Source: Nymphaea colorata
Lineage: Eukaryota > Streptophyta > Magnoliopsida > Nymphaeales > Nymphaeaceae
Assembly: GCF_008831285.2 (NCBI RefSeq)
Contig: NC_045140.1
Coordinates: forward strand, 5,249,528-5,313,527
Direction: 5' to 3'
DNA length: 64,000 bases
The position numbers and the translations under genes were made by a program. Below are positions 35,356 to 48,906 of this stretch, piece by piece. A model generated the notes under the pieces. It saw only the letters and a program-made list of their open reading frames with translations, was not told the origin of the DNA and searched no databases. Position 1 is the stretch's first letter; every line of letters begins with the position of its first letter.

Positions 35356-38300
35356 ATGGCGGAGCTGAGGCACCAGTCGTCCAGCGTCCGGTCGAGCAGT
35401 TCGCCCATGAAGCGCGACGAGGATGCTGCTGCGAAAGTTAAGGAGGAGGACAGGCCGGAGGACGAGGCGGAGCCGTACCGCCCCCACCGGCACTACCACA
35501 TAAGGGAAAGAACCCGCTCCTTCGTCTCCAGGCTGCGCTCGTCGCTACCTTACGGGAGGGACCAGCTCTTCCGCTTCTACTCGCCCGAGCTCTTCGTCAA
35601 GCTGTTCTTCCCCGTCGCCGTCATCTTTGTCTTATTGGCCTTCATCTCCGCACCAATCCTCTGGAATCGCCTCGTGGGTTCTTGATTCTTATTCTTATAC
35701 CCTTTCATGGTTTGGAGGTTTGAGAATTGAACCGGATCTGATGGGTTTATCGTCTTTCACTGCCTGGATTTTGGGGGATTTTGTATTTTTTTCAGTTTTC
35801 TGGGACTTTTTTGATGTTTTGGCATCCGATTTTTAGTGCATTGTCTTCCTATTGGGTATATCTCTCAATGGTCTTCTTTCTTGCTGATTCTTTCTCATTT
35901 GTTGGAAGTTGGTACTTCTTTTGTGTGATGTGCATTATCATTTTATGCTGAAGTCGAGAAGGAACTTCAGTTTCTTTTGTTCTGTCGATTTACTGTCTAC
36001 CAATATGATTACTACTGCACCGACAGTTATAAGTTTTTTGAGTTTTGATTTTCATATGATACTTCGTGGGTGTCTTGCTGTCAATGACTTATCTCTGTTC
36101 TGCTCTCAATCATGATCGGATGTTAACTTAAATCACTATCCCATCCAATTGCATTTTTTCTTCATATATTTCATTAAAGAACTCATATCGTGATGTTTTT
36201 CCTTGTCAGAAATGAACTTTTATTTTGTGTGACCTTTCTACACTACTAACCTCCTCTTGTTATTGTCAGTGAAGGGTCTCTTGTATTGTATCGTCACTAT
36301 GTTTTTAAACTTTTTTTGTTTGTGTTGTAGACTGCCCCATACTTATGCACACGAGAAGATATTGTTCTTCGTTGCCCGTCTGTGAGTATTTGCTCTAACT
36401 TCCTTGTTTTATTTGATCAACTTATCCGCAATTTATGTTAAACTTATTCCCTTCCCTTTTTGGGCGACCAACTTATGATACTGATTTAATCCAATATCCC
36501 GTGTTTGCTTCTTGTTGCTAGGTGAAAGAGCCACCTTCACTTTGGGAAAATCCCCACTCAGCTACCACGTCATGGAAACCCTGTGCAGAGAGAAGACCAG
36601 ATGAAGTATCTTGTGAGACTTTCTTTTTCCTGAGTCTGTTATGCATTAGAAATTTCTGCTAGCTTGAGGACCTTAAGTCCTTTTCCCTTTCCTTGCAGAA
36701 CTGAATTATAAGATTGAGCTACAGACTTCCTTAGAAATTATCCATCGGGTAGCAGTTTATTATTTGTAACTGTTTTTTATGGCAAAAAGAAAAAAAACAA
36801 GAAGACTGTCCATCATCTCTAACTAATGATTTTTGTATTAATGCTTGCTATGGGCATAAAGGTGACAGTTTGCTATACAGGGTTTTGGCATAGAGTTATT
36901 TGGCTGATGAGTTTCTTTTTTCTCGTTGTCTCTTTCCCTTTCATTTTCTCCTCTAAAAGATTGTAACAGTATGTGTTTTTGATTTGACAAATATGCTGGT
37001 CCAAATTTGCTTAATTTTGAAATTTTAGTCATGTAAAGAATGAGGACTTAGAAGCTTCAAGTGTGGACCCTTTTGTAAGTTGCTGTCCCTTATCCATGAA
37101 ATTCTTAAGCTCTTTTTCTGCTTGTATAATTTATAAACTATGGTCCAAGCCATCTTGTTATTGTAAATTAAGAAAAAAACTCCACATGTACTTGGACATG
37201 AACCTGAACAGAGATGTGCCATGGTGTGCGTTGCAGATGATATATATTCCCATTTACTCTCCTCTGCTTGGATAAAAATGAAACAATTGTGAGAGCAGAG
37301 TGAATTAAGGAACGTAAAAAGTGGTAATTGCAAAGCTTGGTTTCCAGTAATGGAAGTAAAGCTGTTTGTACCGATCCATCTTCCATGTGAACATGTTGCA
37401 TTTGTCGGGATTTCTGTTGTTGGAAAAAATATTTTTTTGATTGTAGCGTAATGACTTAGTATGGCTAAACAGGCACTTGTAAGATTTGTTGAATACTGCA
37501 CCTCCTACTACTTAATTTGTATCATGTTCATGACTTTGTCCATGCTATTGTACAGTTCTCCCACCTGAAAATGAGACTACTGGATATATACTGGTCCAGG
37601 CTGAGGGTGGACTAAATCAGCAGAGAATAGCTGTATGAATATTTCTTACTTCTATTTTTCACTTCCAAATGTCTTTTATATTTATGATGTATGCATTTCT
37701 TCTTTTTCTTTTCATTTTTTTCTTCCTCCATTTCAGGGTTGTATATTCTTGCACTGTATATGTCATGTGGACATGAAATATGGGGAACACTAATTGCAGA
37801 CGTGCTCTTTTCATACACTAGCCCAATCAATTTGTGTAAGGACAAGTTGAAATTGAAATTTAATGCAAAAGACAAGGCTAAAAGGCAAATTCGATCTGGA
37901 TATGCTAAGGCTAGAAATGAAGTTGAGTAGCAGGTTCATTGGTAGCAGAACACTTGTCTGTAAAAAGATGTGTTTTTCACGTTCTATCTATAACATGATT
38001 TCCCAAAACCATTGACCAGTATATAGATTCTAGACTAAGTTGTTAGATGGAAGGTGATGAACAGAAAATGAAGAGTTAAAAGTCTTCCTTTAAGGAGTTC
38101 ATAACTCCTATTCACACCAAATGTGCCCCCTTCACTAGCATATAAGAGTCATTCTAGGATAGATGTTTGCAACTATCTACAGGACCTAAGTTGCAAACAA
38201 GTTCTCCAGGAGTACTAACATTTTGTTCTCAAGTGGCCTTGTCATCTGGAACACTTAAAGAGCTCCCTTGCCATTTGCCAATCATCTCCATTCATCACAT

Positions 38301-41300
38301 CAGCCCATCTCTAGTGCTCATAGCCACATCTCTAACTCTATTATCTCTTAGGATCTGTTGTATACACTCATAACACTTGACAGACGATCAAGGATAGATA
38401 TCTGAAAGCCTCATGCCTAGCAGTCCGATAGACAGCTGGGCAAAATGTTTATGAAGTCTGAACCAATATACCTCATCTTACCATCTTATTTTGATGATGG
38501 AAAGAATGAGAAAGTTCTTTGGATGTCCTCAACTCAGACTGTGCAGGTGCATATTTTTTACATTTTACAATGGCTTGTTTTAGTTTCTTGCTGTAAAAAC
38601 CCATGCATCCCTTCCTTGCCCACCAGATAATGTCCCTAAATCTTCTTTGAACTAGTTGCTCGATTGCTTACTTATTAATTTACAAAGAGTCCTGTTATTG
38701 TCTTGCTAGGACAATATTCTTCAAACTTTCTGTCATCATATTCATATTTTGTTGCAATTGCTTAAAAGTTTCTGTCTGGTTATGCTTGCCCTTCTTTCAA
38801 CTTGAACTGTTTTATGACTCTTTGATTATATCTCAGCTAAGACCTAGGTATTTTATTGCCTGAAATATCCTGGATGGTAGCATGAATTTATATTTTGATT
38901 AGAATATGAATCTCAATGAATTTTTGGCACAAGTGAAATTCCTTTAGAGGACAGCTGAAACATATTATTAATGTGATTTGTTACAGTGACCATTTTGTGT
39001 TTTACAGATATGTAATGCTGTAGCCGTTGCAAAAATAATGAATGCGACCCTTATTTTGCCACTTTTGAAGCAGGACCAGATCTGGAAAGATCAAACGTGA
39101 GATTCCATGTGGCTAAGCTTCCTTCTGTTCTTCTCTAGATTGATAATTGTCATGTATGCTTTGTCTTATGTGTTTGACATCTCAAGCTTTTATGATTATT
39201 AGTATTTATTTCATAAGCTAAGTTGAAAAGGCTCCTAATTTTTTGTAGTAGTTTACTGTGATGCTTGTTGCAAAGTGATTACTATTATATTCTTGTCATC
39301 CTTGATAGCTTAAAGCTGCTCTTTTGGTGTAACTAGTGTAAGATGAGGTTAGGATGTCTATGTTGGTTGTACGGGTAGCTTTGTTAATTTGTGTTGCCTA
39401 ATCTAAGATATGTAGATATGTCCACACACATGTGCATGTATGTTTATGTCTCTTAATATAAACATGAAAATGCATTTGCACACTTTGGCAGCTTTTCATA
39501 ATTAAATGTACAATCAATCACCCTATTTGTGTTATTTTTCACATAAACCTGAACCTTTCAGAAGTGGATCCACTATTGTGAAGCATTAAGTTCTTGTTTT
39601 TCTGATTAGGTAGTCCCATCTCTGTTTTTGCAATTGATTGTAGTGGTAATTTTCTTTTTGTGTATGCCTGTGATGCCTGTATTGCCTTGTTTGCGCAGGA
39701 AATTCGAAGACATATTTGATGTTAATCATTTCATTAAGTATTTGAAGGATGATGTACGAATTGTACGTGATATTCCCGATTGGTTTCCTGAAAGAGCAGA
39801 GCTGTTCACAAGTATAAGGTTCTTTCTCCTGTATTTATTTCCTCTTGCTTGGTAATACATACACTTCAATATAAAGATAAATCTGTGTGCATTAGATGCC
39901 TGAGTTGGATAAATTTTAGATGCTTAAATTTTTAATTTTGAAGTTCTGAAGGTGAAGATCATGGATATATCACAATCTATCACACGGACGTGCCAAAACA
40001 TGCACAGTGCCTGCATCGATGCAATGCAGGTGTGGGGGCTGATTTGGTTCTGAAACTGCACCCAACTTGGTCCATGCAAGTCGGGTTATGATGATTATTG
40101 CACCTGATACTTTTTCCGGCAAAAAAAAAAACTTTTATGTCAAAATGAAGAAAGAAAAAAGGAAAAAAAAGTGTTCTCTTCTTTCACCCATACCATTCTT
40201 TTCAGCGACTGCCGGCCTGAAAATGTCAATGGTGTTTACCCACTCTTTCTTCTTCTCTCGTGTTCCCATTGCTCTTGTTCTTCTTTTTTTGCTCTCGTGT
40301 TCCCACTTCTCTTGTTCCCATTGCTCTCGTGTTCCCATTGCTGCCGTCGAAGACCATGGAAACATACCATACCTCTAAAATAGTTGGATGCAATGAGGGA
40401 AGCATCAGTTGTACGCTTACAAGGAATGAAAAGTACCATTTCATAGAAGCAGTTGACTACCACAAGAATATGATCAAACCCCCTAACGGTCTTGTTTAAG
40501 CCTACCACAAAATCCATAGATACATGCTCCCACGGCCACAGGCAATCAAGGAGGGGAAGTGGAGTATATAAACCAACATTTTGCTTTGACCCTTAAGTGG
40601 TTTGGCACGTATGGTGATTCTTGATAAAACGAGATACATCACAACACATTTTTGGTCAAAAATATTGTTCATGACCAAAATGACCAGATAGACCACTGGA
40701 ATGTAACTCAGATATAAGAAAAAGCCGAAGAAAAGAATCAGGAATACACAACCAGTTCCATAAAAAAGATAACCATCACGGATAGAAAACTGAATATCAC
40801 TTGGAGATGACATAAAAACAATTTTCCCAAACAGTTTTGAAATTTAAGTCGGTGGGGTATAAGTCTTCGCAAATTTCAAGCCCTACAACCTGGGTGGTTA
40901 TGACACTCAAAACATGAGTTTTACGGCTGAGGGTGTCGGCTACCTTGTCCAAAGTTTTTGCATGATGCTTGATGGAAAAAGAGTATTTTTGCAAAAAGAC
41001 AATCCACTTAGCATGAAAGACCAACCTTCTTTTAATTGTTTAAAAAACGTAATGCTTCATGATCAATATAAAAAGCAAACTCTTTATAAATCAAGAAATG
41101 TCTCTAATCTCGAAGAGCCTCAACAACATAAATTCAAGGTCATAGGTAGAGTTATTGTGCTTTGCCGTCTAGCTTCTCACTAAAGAAAGCAACAAACTGG
41201 CGGTTTTGGCTCAAAACTCCCCTTATGCCTACATTTTTGAGGGATCACACTCAACATCAAAAACTTGAGAAAAATCAGGAAGTGCCAAAGTTGGGGCTCA

Positions 41301-44300
41301 CGTCATCTTTCCCTTGATGGTGTTAGATGCCTGACCCATTTCAGAAGTTGAAAGAAACTTAGTACCTTTGAGACACTTTGTAATGGATGTCATAATTGTA
41401 CTCAAGTTTTTAATAAAACGACAATAGGAAGTAGCCAACTCATGGAAACTTCGGGCTTCTCCTACAATTTTTGGGGTTGGCCAATCTATGATTGCTTGGA
41501 CCTTTGACGGATAGGCCTTTACACCATTATCAGAAACCACAGAACTCAAAAAATCAAGACTGGGACAAAAAAACACTTCTTAGCATTTACAAAAAGCTTT
41601 TTTCAAAAGACTGTAGTACTTGTTTCAAATGTGTCAAATATGCTGACCCTATGGAATTGTAAACAAAAATAAAAAATGTACAACCACAAACTTCCCAAGG
41701 AATGGTCGCAGAACTTGTCTCATGACATGCATGAATGTAGGTGCATTAGATAACCTGAAAGACATCAGTAACCACTCATAAAGCCCATGTGTAGTTCTAA
41801 AGGTTGTTTTCTATTCATCCCCTTCCCGAATACGAATCTGATGTTAGCCACTCTTAGGGTCAATGCTGGAAAAGACATGGGAACCGATTAACTAGTTTAA
41901 CATGTTATCTAGCCTAGGGATGGGAAATCGGTACTTGATCATGATTTTATTTATGGCCTATTATCGATGCACGTGTTTCGATCCGTCCTTTTTAAAGGTA
42001 AGTAGGGCAAGCACAATGCAAGGACTGACACTTTTCCTAATGGACCCTTTTTTCGGTAACTCTCCTACCTGACATTGTATCTCTGCATTGTTTGTTGGGT
42101 TCAAACGATGGATAGGCAAGTTGGGAAGACTAGACCCTGGGATAAAGTCTATGGCCGCATGGTCCGTAAGGGAGGGAGGCCAACTGGGAGATCCATAGAC
42201 ATGATGCTAGCAAACTCCTGGAGAAGGGGATGAATGCTCATGGGTATGTCAGTAGGGACAATCAAGGTGTGTTTGGCTACCAAGGTAGACAATAACTATC
42301 ACTCCTCAAGAATCTAAGAACTCCTTTTGGGAGAGGCTAGTAAACACTACTGCCTTGGCCAGTTTTCTTGTTGTGCAGTTCCCTAACTCTTTAAGGGGAA
42401 GCAGCTTAATGTTTGTTCCATACATCTTAAAAGCGTAGGTATTGTTGCACCCATCATGGATATCCTTCCTATCATACTGTCAGGGTCTCTGTAACAACAC
42501 ATGACACATATCCATGGGAGCTACTTCACGCCACATATTTTACTTATAATGTAGTCCCATAGAAAACTTGACTAAACATCAACTCATAGGACACTCATTC
42601 TTCTTTTTAAACCACAACATTCTGTAGGGATGAGGATGGTTCTCTACTACCTTAGGTTCAGAAGTTCAACTAAGGAGGCCGACACCATGTGCTCACATGC
42701 CCCACTATCAATCACCACATCGCAAATGTGACCCTCACACTTACAATGCGTGCAAAATATGACGTTCTGCGACCACTTGCTATTATCTAGGGCACACAAA
42801 GCAGACATAACAAATTTGATGGAGTTGACATCACTCCCATCAAACTTTACAAAGTCACCATCTCTCTCAGGCCACTCACTCGATGACGACTAGGACTGCC
42901 CATCCATGTCATGATCATGATCATCCTGTGTATGTTCTTGGTTTGCTAATAACGGTGGGACACTGAGATGCAATATGTCCAGACCCAACACTTAACTATT
43001 AGAATTTGAACTTCGGGTTTTAGACCTAGTGTTAAAGGCAAGACAACTGTCATTCTTGTTTGAGTCTTAGACTCGGACTTTTCTCCGAACTTTAGGAAGC
43101 TTGGTCCCCTGGCTGGAGAACCTGATTTATAATTGTTTGTTTCAATAAGTTTAGTAGGACGCTCACTATGATGCTTCAACTTGTCCTCCATATTCAATGC
43201 ATATGAGATAGCTTGATCTAAAGACATAACATGAGCACAGCAAATTCATAAAAAATAACATGGCGAAGTCTAGCAGTATACTTGGCAATATGCTGCTCTG
43301 GTGTCTCTTGGATCTGAAGTTCTAAACCCAAAGGGAGAGTTGGTGGAAGTCCTCGGTGTACCCCTACATGGTGCTAGTTCCCTGATGCAGATGAATGTAC
43401 TGGCGGTAGACTAGCTGCGCATGATCAGAAGGAACAAACTTGGCATTCATCAACCGCTTCATCTTTTTCCAAAGATGAAGCACAATAACTTTATCTATGG
43501 CCTTGAGTTTTATGTTGTTGTCCTTTACTTGGTTTATAAGGAGTTTGTTTTTATACTGATTATGAGGCATTATGTTTTTTAAATAGTCAAAAGAAGGTTA
43601 GTACTTGTCATGCTAAATGAATTGCCTTTTTGCAAAAAAGACTCTTTTTCTATTAAGCACCAGACAGAAACTTTGAACAAGGTAGCCAACGCCCTCAGCT
43701 GTGAATCATGTTTTGCCATAACCACCTAGATTGTAAGGTTTGAAATTTGCAAAGACTTATATCTCACTGATTTAGATTTCAAAACTATTTGGGAAAATTA
43801 TTTTTCTAAGCCATCTCGAAGTGATCTTCAATTTTTTACCCATGATGGTTATCTCTTTTATGGAAATTGGTTGTGTATTCCTGATTCTTCTCTTTAGCTT
43901 TTTTTTAATATACAAGTTACATTCTAGTGGCCTATCTGGTCATGATAAAACATTTGCTTTAGTGTCTAAATGATATTTTTGACCAAAAATGCATCGTAAT
44001 ATATTTCGTTTTGTCAAGATTTGTCATGTGTGCTAGACCTCTGTAAGGCAAAAGTAGAATGTTTGTTTATATACTTCACTTCCCATCCCGGATCGCCCGT
44101 GGGAGCATATGTCTATGGATTTTGTGGTAGGCTCACTCTAACTCAAGACTGTTAGGGGGTTTAATTCCATTCTTGTGGTAGTCGATCGCTTCTTTAAAAT
44201 TGTTCTTTTCATTCCCTGTAAGCATACAACTGATGCTTCCCTTATCACATCCTACTACTTTAGAGGTGCAGTATGTTTTCATGGTCTTCCTCGGTCTATC

Positions 44301-47300
44301 ACTTCAGATAGGGACATTCACTTTTTACATTTTTGAGATTTTTTGTGGGCTTTATTGAAAAAGTTTACAGTTTAGTAGCGCCTACCATTCCTAGACGGAT
44401 GGATAGACTAAGATAGTTAATTGCAATCTAGGAAATCTTTAGCATTGTCTTGTTGGGGACCATGTCAAGACATGGGATGTTGCCACAGGTTGAGTTTGCT
44501 AATAATAATTTTGTTAATAGGTTCACTGTATGACTCCTTTCCAGATTGTCTATGGTAGAACTCCTGTTTGCATATTGTTGATCTTGCTCTCACCTCTCAA
44601 GTTAATCCGTCACCACCTGTCGTCATTGAGTATAATATATATGAAGGAATTCATGCTTTGGTGAAAAGAACTCTAGAGGAAAGCTACAATGTCTACAAGG
44701 CCTGAGTCGACCAGTCATGTCATTCTTGAGTTCTGAGGTTGGGGATTTAGTCATGGTCTACTTATGTCCAGAGCGTTTCCCTGTCGGAACATGTCACTAT
44801 TGAGTCTCCACAAGTATGGTCCTTTTAGGGTCATCCAAAAGTTTAGTGACAATGCATATTTGATTGATTTGCCAGGTGATTGGAACATATCACCAATCTT
44901 TAATATTCAAATTCGTCGGAGTCGAATTCTTTCCAGCCAAAAGAGAATGATGCAGGGCAGAACTAGAGGGACCAGTAGATCTAGTCTCTCTTGATGCATC
45001 CAGACGAGAGTGTTGATCGACAACTCCATCGAGAATCCGTGCATGGGTCGAAGCTCAGGACCAGAGGAACTCTGGAAGTGTACGTAAGGAGGTCCGCGCG
45101 TACAACCAAGGGGCAAAGACGGCGAAGGTTTAGCCCTTCTCGGGCTAGTTAGTCATTTTGAGATTTTATTTAGACACTTGGACCTTTGTTCATATTTTGG
45201 ATTCAAATCTCATGTTTTGGACCCATTATTCTTTTTGTTTTGAGTGGAGGTATAAATAATTAAATACCCCCCATGTTAAGTCATTAAAGTTAGTTTTGAG
45301 AATTAGAAAAAAAAAGAAGAAAAAGTGGGTTAGAGAGAGATTATATTAACTCTTGTTGATTTTCTGTTGTTTATCTTTTTTGTTCTTCAATCAAGGGTCA
45401 TTGATTCATGATGCGGAGTGGGCGATCCTCCTTACCACTGTATAAACTTTCCTTACATGCACTTCCCTAGTTTTGAGCTTCGACTCGAGCACGGATATGT
45501 GATGGAGTTGTTGATCGGTGCCCTGGTTGGGGATGGATCCCTTGATGCATTTGGCGAGTCTGGATCTATCGAGTCCCTCTGGTTCCCCTTGCATCAAACA
45601 ACCACACCAGGTCATGCTATAAAGGATGACCAAGGTGACGTTTTTTGAAGACGCCCCCCTGTCGTCCTTTAAGAAGGATGACAGGTGGTCTGCCAACATT
45701 TTAAAAATGATTTTTTTTTTATTTTATGTAATGTAAATTTTAAAGATGGATAAAGTAAGCTTTGAATGACCTTCGACTTACAGCCAAAAGAAATATAATC
45801 ATATAACACACACACTTGCGGTAGGTGCACCCAATTTTTTTTTTTTTTTAAATTCTTGTACTTACACCTGCTTCCACACCTGTACCAATGCCCATACAAT
45901 CATTAAGTCATGAAAGATGATAACTATATGTTTTGAACTTCTGAAATTGTGATGTAATCTAAGTCCTAAGACTCTAAGTCCTAAGATTCTATAAAATTTT
46001 CAAGTTTAAAATTATAATGGATGCTTATTATGTTATTTTGAATCTCTGATTTCTTATTTTTGAATGTGTTGTCGATACACATGAATGTTTCTTATGTATG
46101 ATGATATTTTTTATATTTGAATACATTTTTCTTGATTTCTGATTTTTTGTTTATTTTTTCAGATTTTTCTCTATTTTTTAATTTTTTTTATATTTTTCAA
46201 TTAAAAAAATTAATTTTACGATACGGCGTATAGGTCGGCCCGACCGATACGCGATACACTACGCCTTTTATAACATTGATTACCACAATGTCTTCCAATT
46301 TTGTTCTGCTGTAGCATAACATGATCTGGCCTTTCTTCTTGTTGTTATCACAAAGTAAATTTCAGGGTTATTTTCGTTTTTATCTTTTCTTTCGTGTGGT
46401 ATCTACACGATCTATATAAACATAAAACATGCTTAATAATTGCTATATAAGATACTGCATGACAAATGCTGATGAACGGCTGGCATCTGATTGTTTAGGT
46501 GCATAGTGCTTACGTCCATCTGCAAAGTGCAAACTCTTCCAAGCTTTACTGAAGAATAATGCTTTCTTTTTACCTTCATTATGTGTTGTTGGAGTTGCCA
46601 GTCTAGCATGTTTTCTTCTGGTTTTCATCTTAGCAGCTTCTTTTTATTGCTTCATCTTGCTTAGGTGACTTTTTGTTGATACAAAGAGTTTCAGAGCTTT
46701 CTTGGTTTCCTTTTCATCATTGTTATTCTTGGTATTAATAGAACATATTGCATTCTTGTAAAAGTCTTTATTATTGATTACCATTTGCACCATATATTTT
46801 TTCTAAATATGTAATGAACACATCAAGTAAAAACAGTTATTGCAATGACTTATTACATATATGGGTCACCTAACTTTAGGTTAACGGCAGTGGCATCTTC
46901 CATCAGATATGTAGTTCATTCTTTTAATGAATTTCTTTATTTTGCAGGCGTACGGTGAAAAATATTCCAAAATATGCATCAGCACAGTTTTATATTGACA
47001 ATGTACTTCCTCGCATTAAGGAGAAAAAAATTATGGCTCTGAAACCTTTTGTTGATAGATTGGGGTAAGTATTAGTTGCTTCTTGGATGTCCAGTGCTTA
47101 CTAATGAATTCTGCATAAAATGAATTGGTCTCTCACTTTAAACGTCCTTAGATCCTGCCATGTTTTATGCTTACCTCTTCTCATCTGATTGCACCTGTAC
47201 ATGTTTGAATGACAAAACCAAGTTCATGTAAAATACTAATATTTTTTTTTTCTCTGGCTTCAGGTATGAAAATGTCCCGCCAGAAATCAATCGCTTGAGG

Positions 47301-48906
47301 TGCAGGGTTAACTATCACGCTTTAAAATTTTTACCTGACATTGAAGAAATGGCTGAAAAGATATATGCGAGGATGAGAAATCGAACTGGCAGCCCTAGTC
47401 CTTACATGTAATGCCTGTTTACTATTTCTTGATCATCTGAATTTTCCTGTTTTGAATGCTTAATACTGCTGTTAGGCCCTTTCATTGCCAGGCATCATCA
47501 GTGGACTCTTTGGTTAACAGGGCTCTTCACCTAAGGTTTGAGAAGGGTATGGTCGGGCTGTCATTCTGTGATTTTGTGGGGACAAGAGAGGAAAAAGCCA
47601 TGATGGCAGCATATAGAAAGAAAGAATGGCCTCGTCGCTATAAAGTAAAGAATATTCAGCTTCCACCTGTTAATTTCGTTCAGCTAAAATTGAAGTACCA
47701 CATCAGTAAATTTGTTCCTTTCTTTGTACACAGGATGGATCCCATCTTTGGCAGACAGCACTGGAGAAGAGAAAAGAAGGGCGCTGTCCTCTTGAACCTG
47801 GTGAAGTTGCTGTGATCTTACGAGCCATGGGTTACCCAAAAGAAACACAGATTTATGTAGCTTCTGGGCAGGTCTATGGTGGGCTCAACAGGATGGCTCC
47901 CCTCAGGAATATGTTCCCCAATTTGGTAAAAATTCTCCTTGAAGATTAGACAGATACATGATTTCTTACTGGTGGATGACTTTTTAATAATCAATATGCT
48001 TAATTTTGGCAATGTGGTCTGCAATTTATATGAAGTGAAAAATCGACTCACCATGGTCTTTTATCTAAGAGTTCTATTGACATAGGTTTGAACCAGCTGT
48101 AAGCTTTACGCAGGATTCTCATGCATTCTCTTGATGAAGAAAAGAGAAAAGAAGAATTAAACTTTTGTTCTCTCCTCAGGGTTGGCAGTAAAAGTCCCAG
48201 CCTCTTAGAGAGACTGGTTGCAGTGTTATAAAAATCAGTTTGCTTCGCCGATTGGGTGAATCTGCCGGTTCCCCTGTTCTGGTGAATCTGTTATGAATCA
48301 GCCTATTAAAGAAAGCATTCTAAAAATATAAATGGAAAAATGCATAAAAAACTTAAAATATATCAAAAAATTAGTTAAACTCAACATGGGACACCCTTGA
48401 ATCAACCACAAAATGGAATCTGTTAGCCATCAACTCAAATCGTGTCAGCTGATTCAGGCCCAACTTGGACCAATTCTGATAACACTGATTGGTTGTATCT
48501 TAGTTCAACCACTCTGTTATATATCATTTGACCCTTGCATTTTCAGGTAACCAAGGAGGATCTGACAAGCAAAGGCGAACTGGAAGGGCTGAAGAAACAT
48601 GTAACAAGTCTGGCTGCACTCGATTTCCTTGTATGCTTGAAGGCTGATGTCTTTGTAATGACTCATGGAGGAAATTTTGCGAAGCTGATAATGGGTGCTC
48701 GAAGATACATGGGTCACCGGCTCAAATCCATTAAGCCAGACAAGAACATCATGGCCAAGTCACTGGGTGATCCTTTCCTTGGTTGGGCCAACTTTGTTGA
48801 AGATGTTCTCATTGCACATGAGACAAAGACAGGGTTGCCTGAGCCTTCATTCCCACAATACGATCTATATGAAAATCCTCTAACCCCATGCATGTGTAGA
48901 ACATGA
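35356..48906 (+). CDS. O-fucosyltransferase family protein, 560 aa, 11 exons
   Basis: Exons by splice phase: 35356-35673, 36331-36381, 36522-36612, 37556-37632, 39008-39096, 39699-39818, 46948-47064, 47264-47407, 47521-47644, 47734-47925, 48547-48906. All borders are GT-AG, the sum is 1683 bases and phases close exactly. The protein is type II: charged cytoplasmic N terminus, one membrane segment (about 80-103, [20 protein letters not shown]), stem, then the GT domain. Family hallmarks are [11 protein letters not shown] (about 167-177), [10 protein letters not shown] (about 337-346) with the conserved Arg, and [18 protein letters not shown] and THGGNFAK near the C terminus, ending PLTPCMCRT. 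These plant proteins sit in the Golgi and are thought to transfer fucose or rhamnose to glycans in wall and adhesion pathways. The acceptor is unknown here. From memory the closest Arabidopsis relative is At3g26370. Intron 6 (39819-46947) is swollen by gypsy remnants and intron 10 holds a MITE; both leave splice sites intact. Confidence 0.92.
40240..40352. repeat. Degenerate minisatellite in intron 6
   Basis: Repeated GTTCCCATTGCTCT / TCTTGTTC units. It abuts and truncates the integrase region of the minus-strand gypsy remnant. On the minus strand it reads as a spurious QWEHE-rich peptide. Confidence 0.75.
40353..43485 (-). mobile_element. Ty3/gypsy retrotransposon remnant, minus strand, in intron 6 of the O-fucosyltransferase gene
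   Basis: Domains run right to left: gag (43470-42950, [16 protein letters not shown] and [14 protein letters not shown]), protease region, reverse transcriptase (about 42100-41580, [19 protein letters not shown], with the catalytic aspartate box lost), the RT-RNase H link (41576-41300, [11 protein letters not shown]), RNase H (41200-40920, [34 protein letters not shown]) and the integrase zinc-binding and core start (40850-40353, [17 protein letters not shown]). Stops and frameshifts are frequent, so it is inactive and old. Confidence 0.85.
43486..45120 (+). mobile_element. Ty3/gypsy retrotransposon remnant, plus strand, RNase H to pol end
   Basis: It starts inside RNase H ([24 protein letters not shown] near 43640-43710), then the integrase zinc-binding part ([20 protein letters not shown]), the core ([24 protein letters not shown] near 44260-44310) and the C-terminal chromo-like region ([21 protein letters not shown] near 44800-44860). 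It ends around 45060-45120. Many stops. It is fused head to head with the minus-strand remnant at about 43485. Confidence 0.8.
44985..45570. repeat. Inverted repeat of gypsy pol tails around an LTR-like core
   Basis: The plus strand around 44995-45100 encodes [18 protein letters not shown]. The minus strand around 45530-45410 encodes the homologous [18 protein letters not shown]. Between them (about 45130-45400) is an AT-rich stretch with GTATAAATAATT, probably LTR sequence. Confidence 0.55.
46225..46283. repeat. One end of a TIR element
   Basis: CGATACGGCGTATAGG ... CCTTTTATAACATTG reads on the minus strand as CAATGTTATAAAAGGCG. This is close to the hAT-type terminus seen at 48221. A matching left end was not confidently found. 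Confidence 0.35.
48221..48487. mobile_element. hAT-type MITE in intron 10 of the O-fucosyltransferase gene
   Basis: It starts CAGTGTTATAAAAATCAG and ends with the complement of CAGTGTTATCAGAATTGG. It is flanked by a near-perfect 8-bp target-site duplication, ACTGGTTG (48213-48220) and ATTGGTTG (48488-48495). At 267 bp with no coding capacity, it fits a non-autonomous hAT element. Confidence 0.75.

Noticed and set aside
38445-38560. Extra exon in intron 4 of the O-fucosyltransferase gene
   Set aside because: The frame is open, but the main exon set already closes in phase and matches the family ([11 protein letters not shown]) without it.
40226-40517. QWEHE-repeat protein on the minus strand
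   Set aside because: It is the gypsy integrase start running into a minisatellite.
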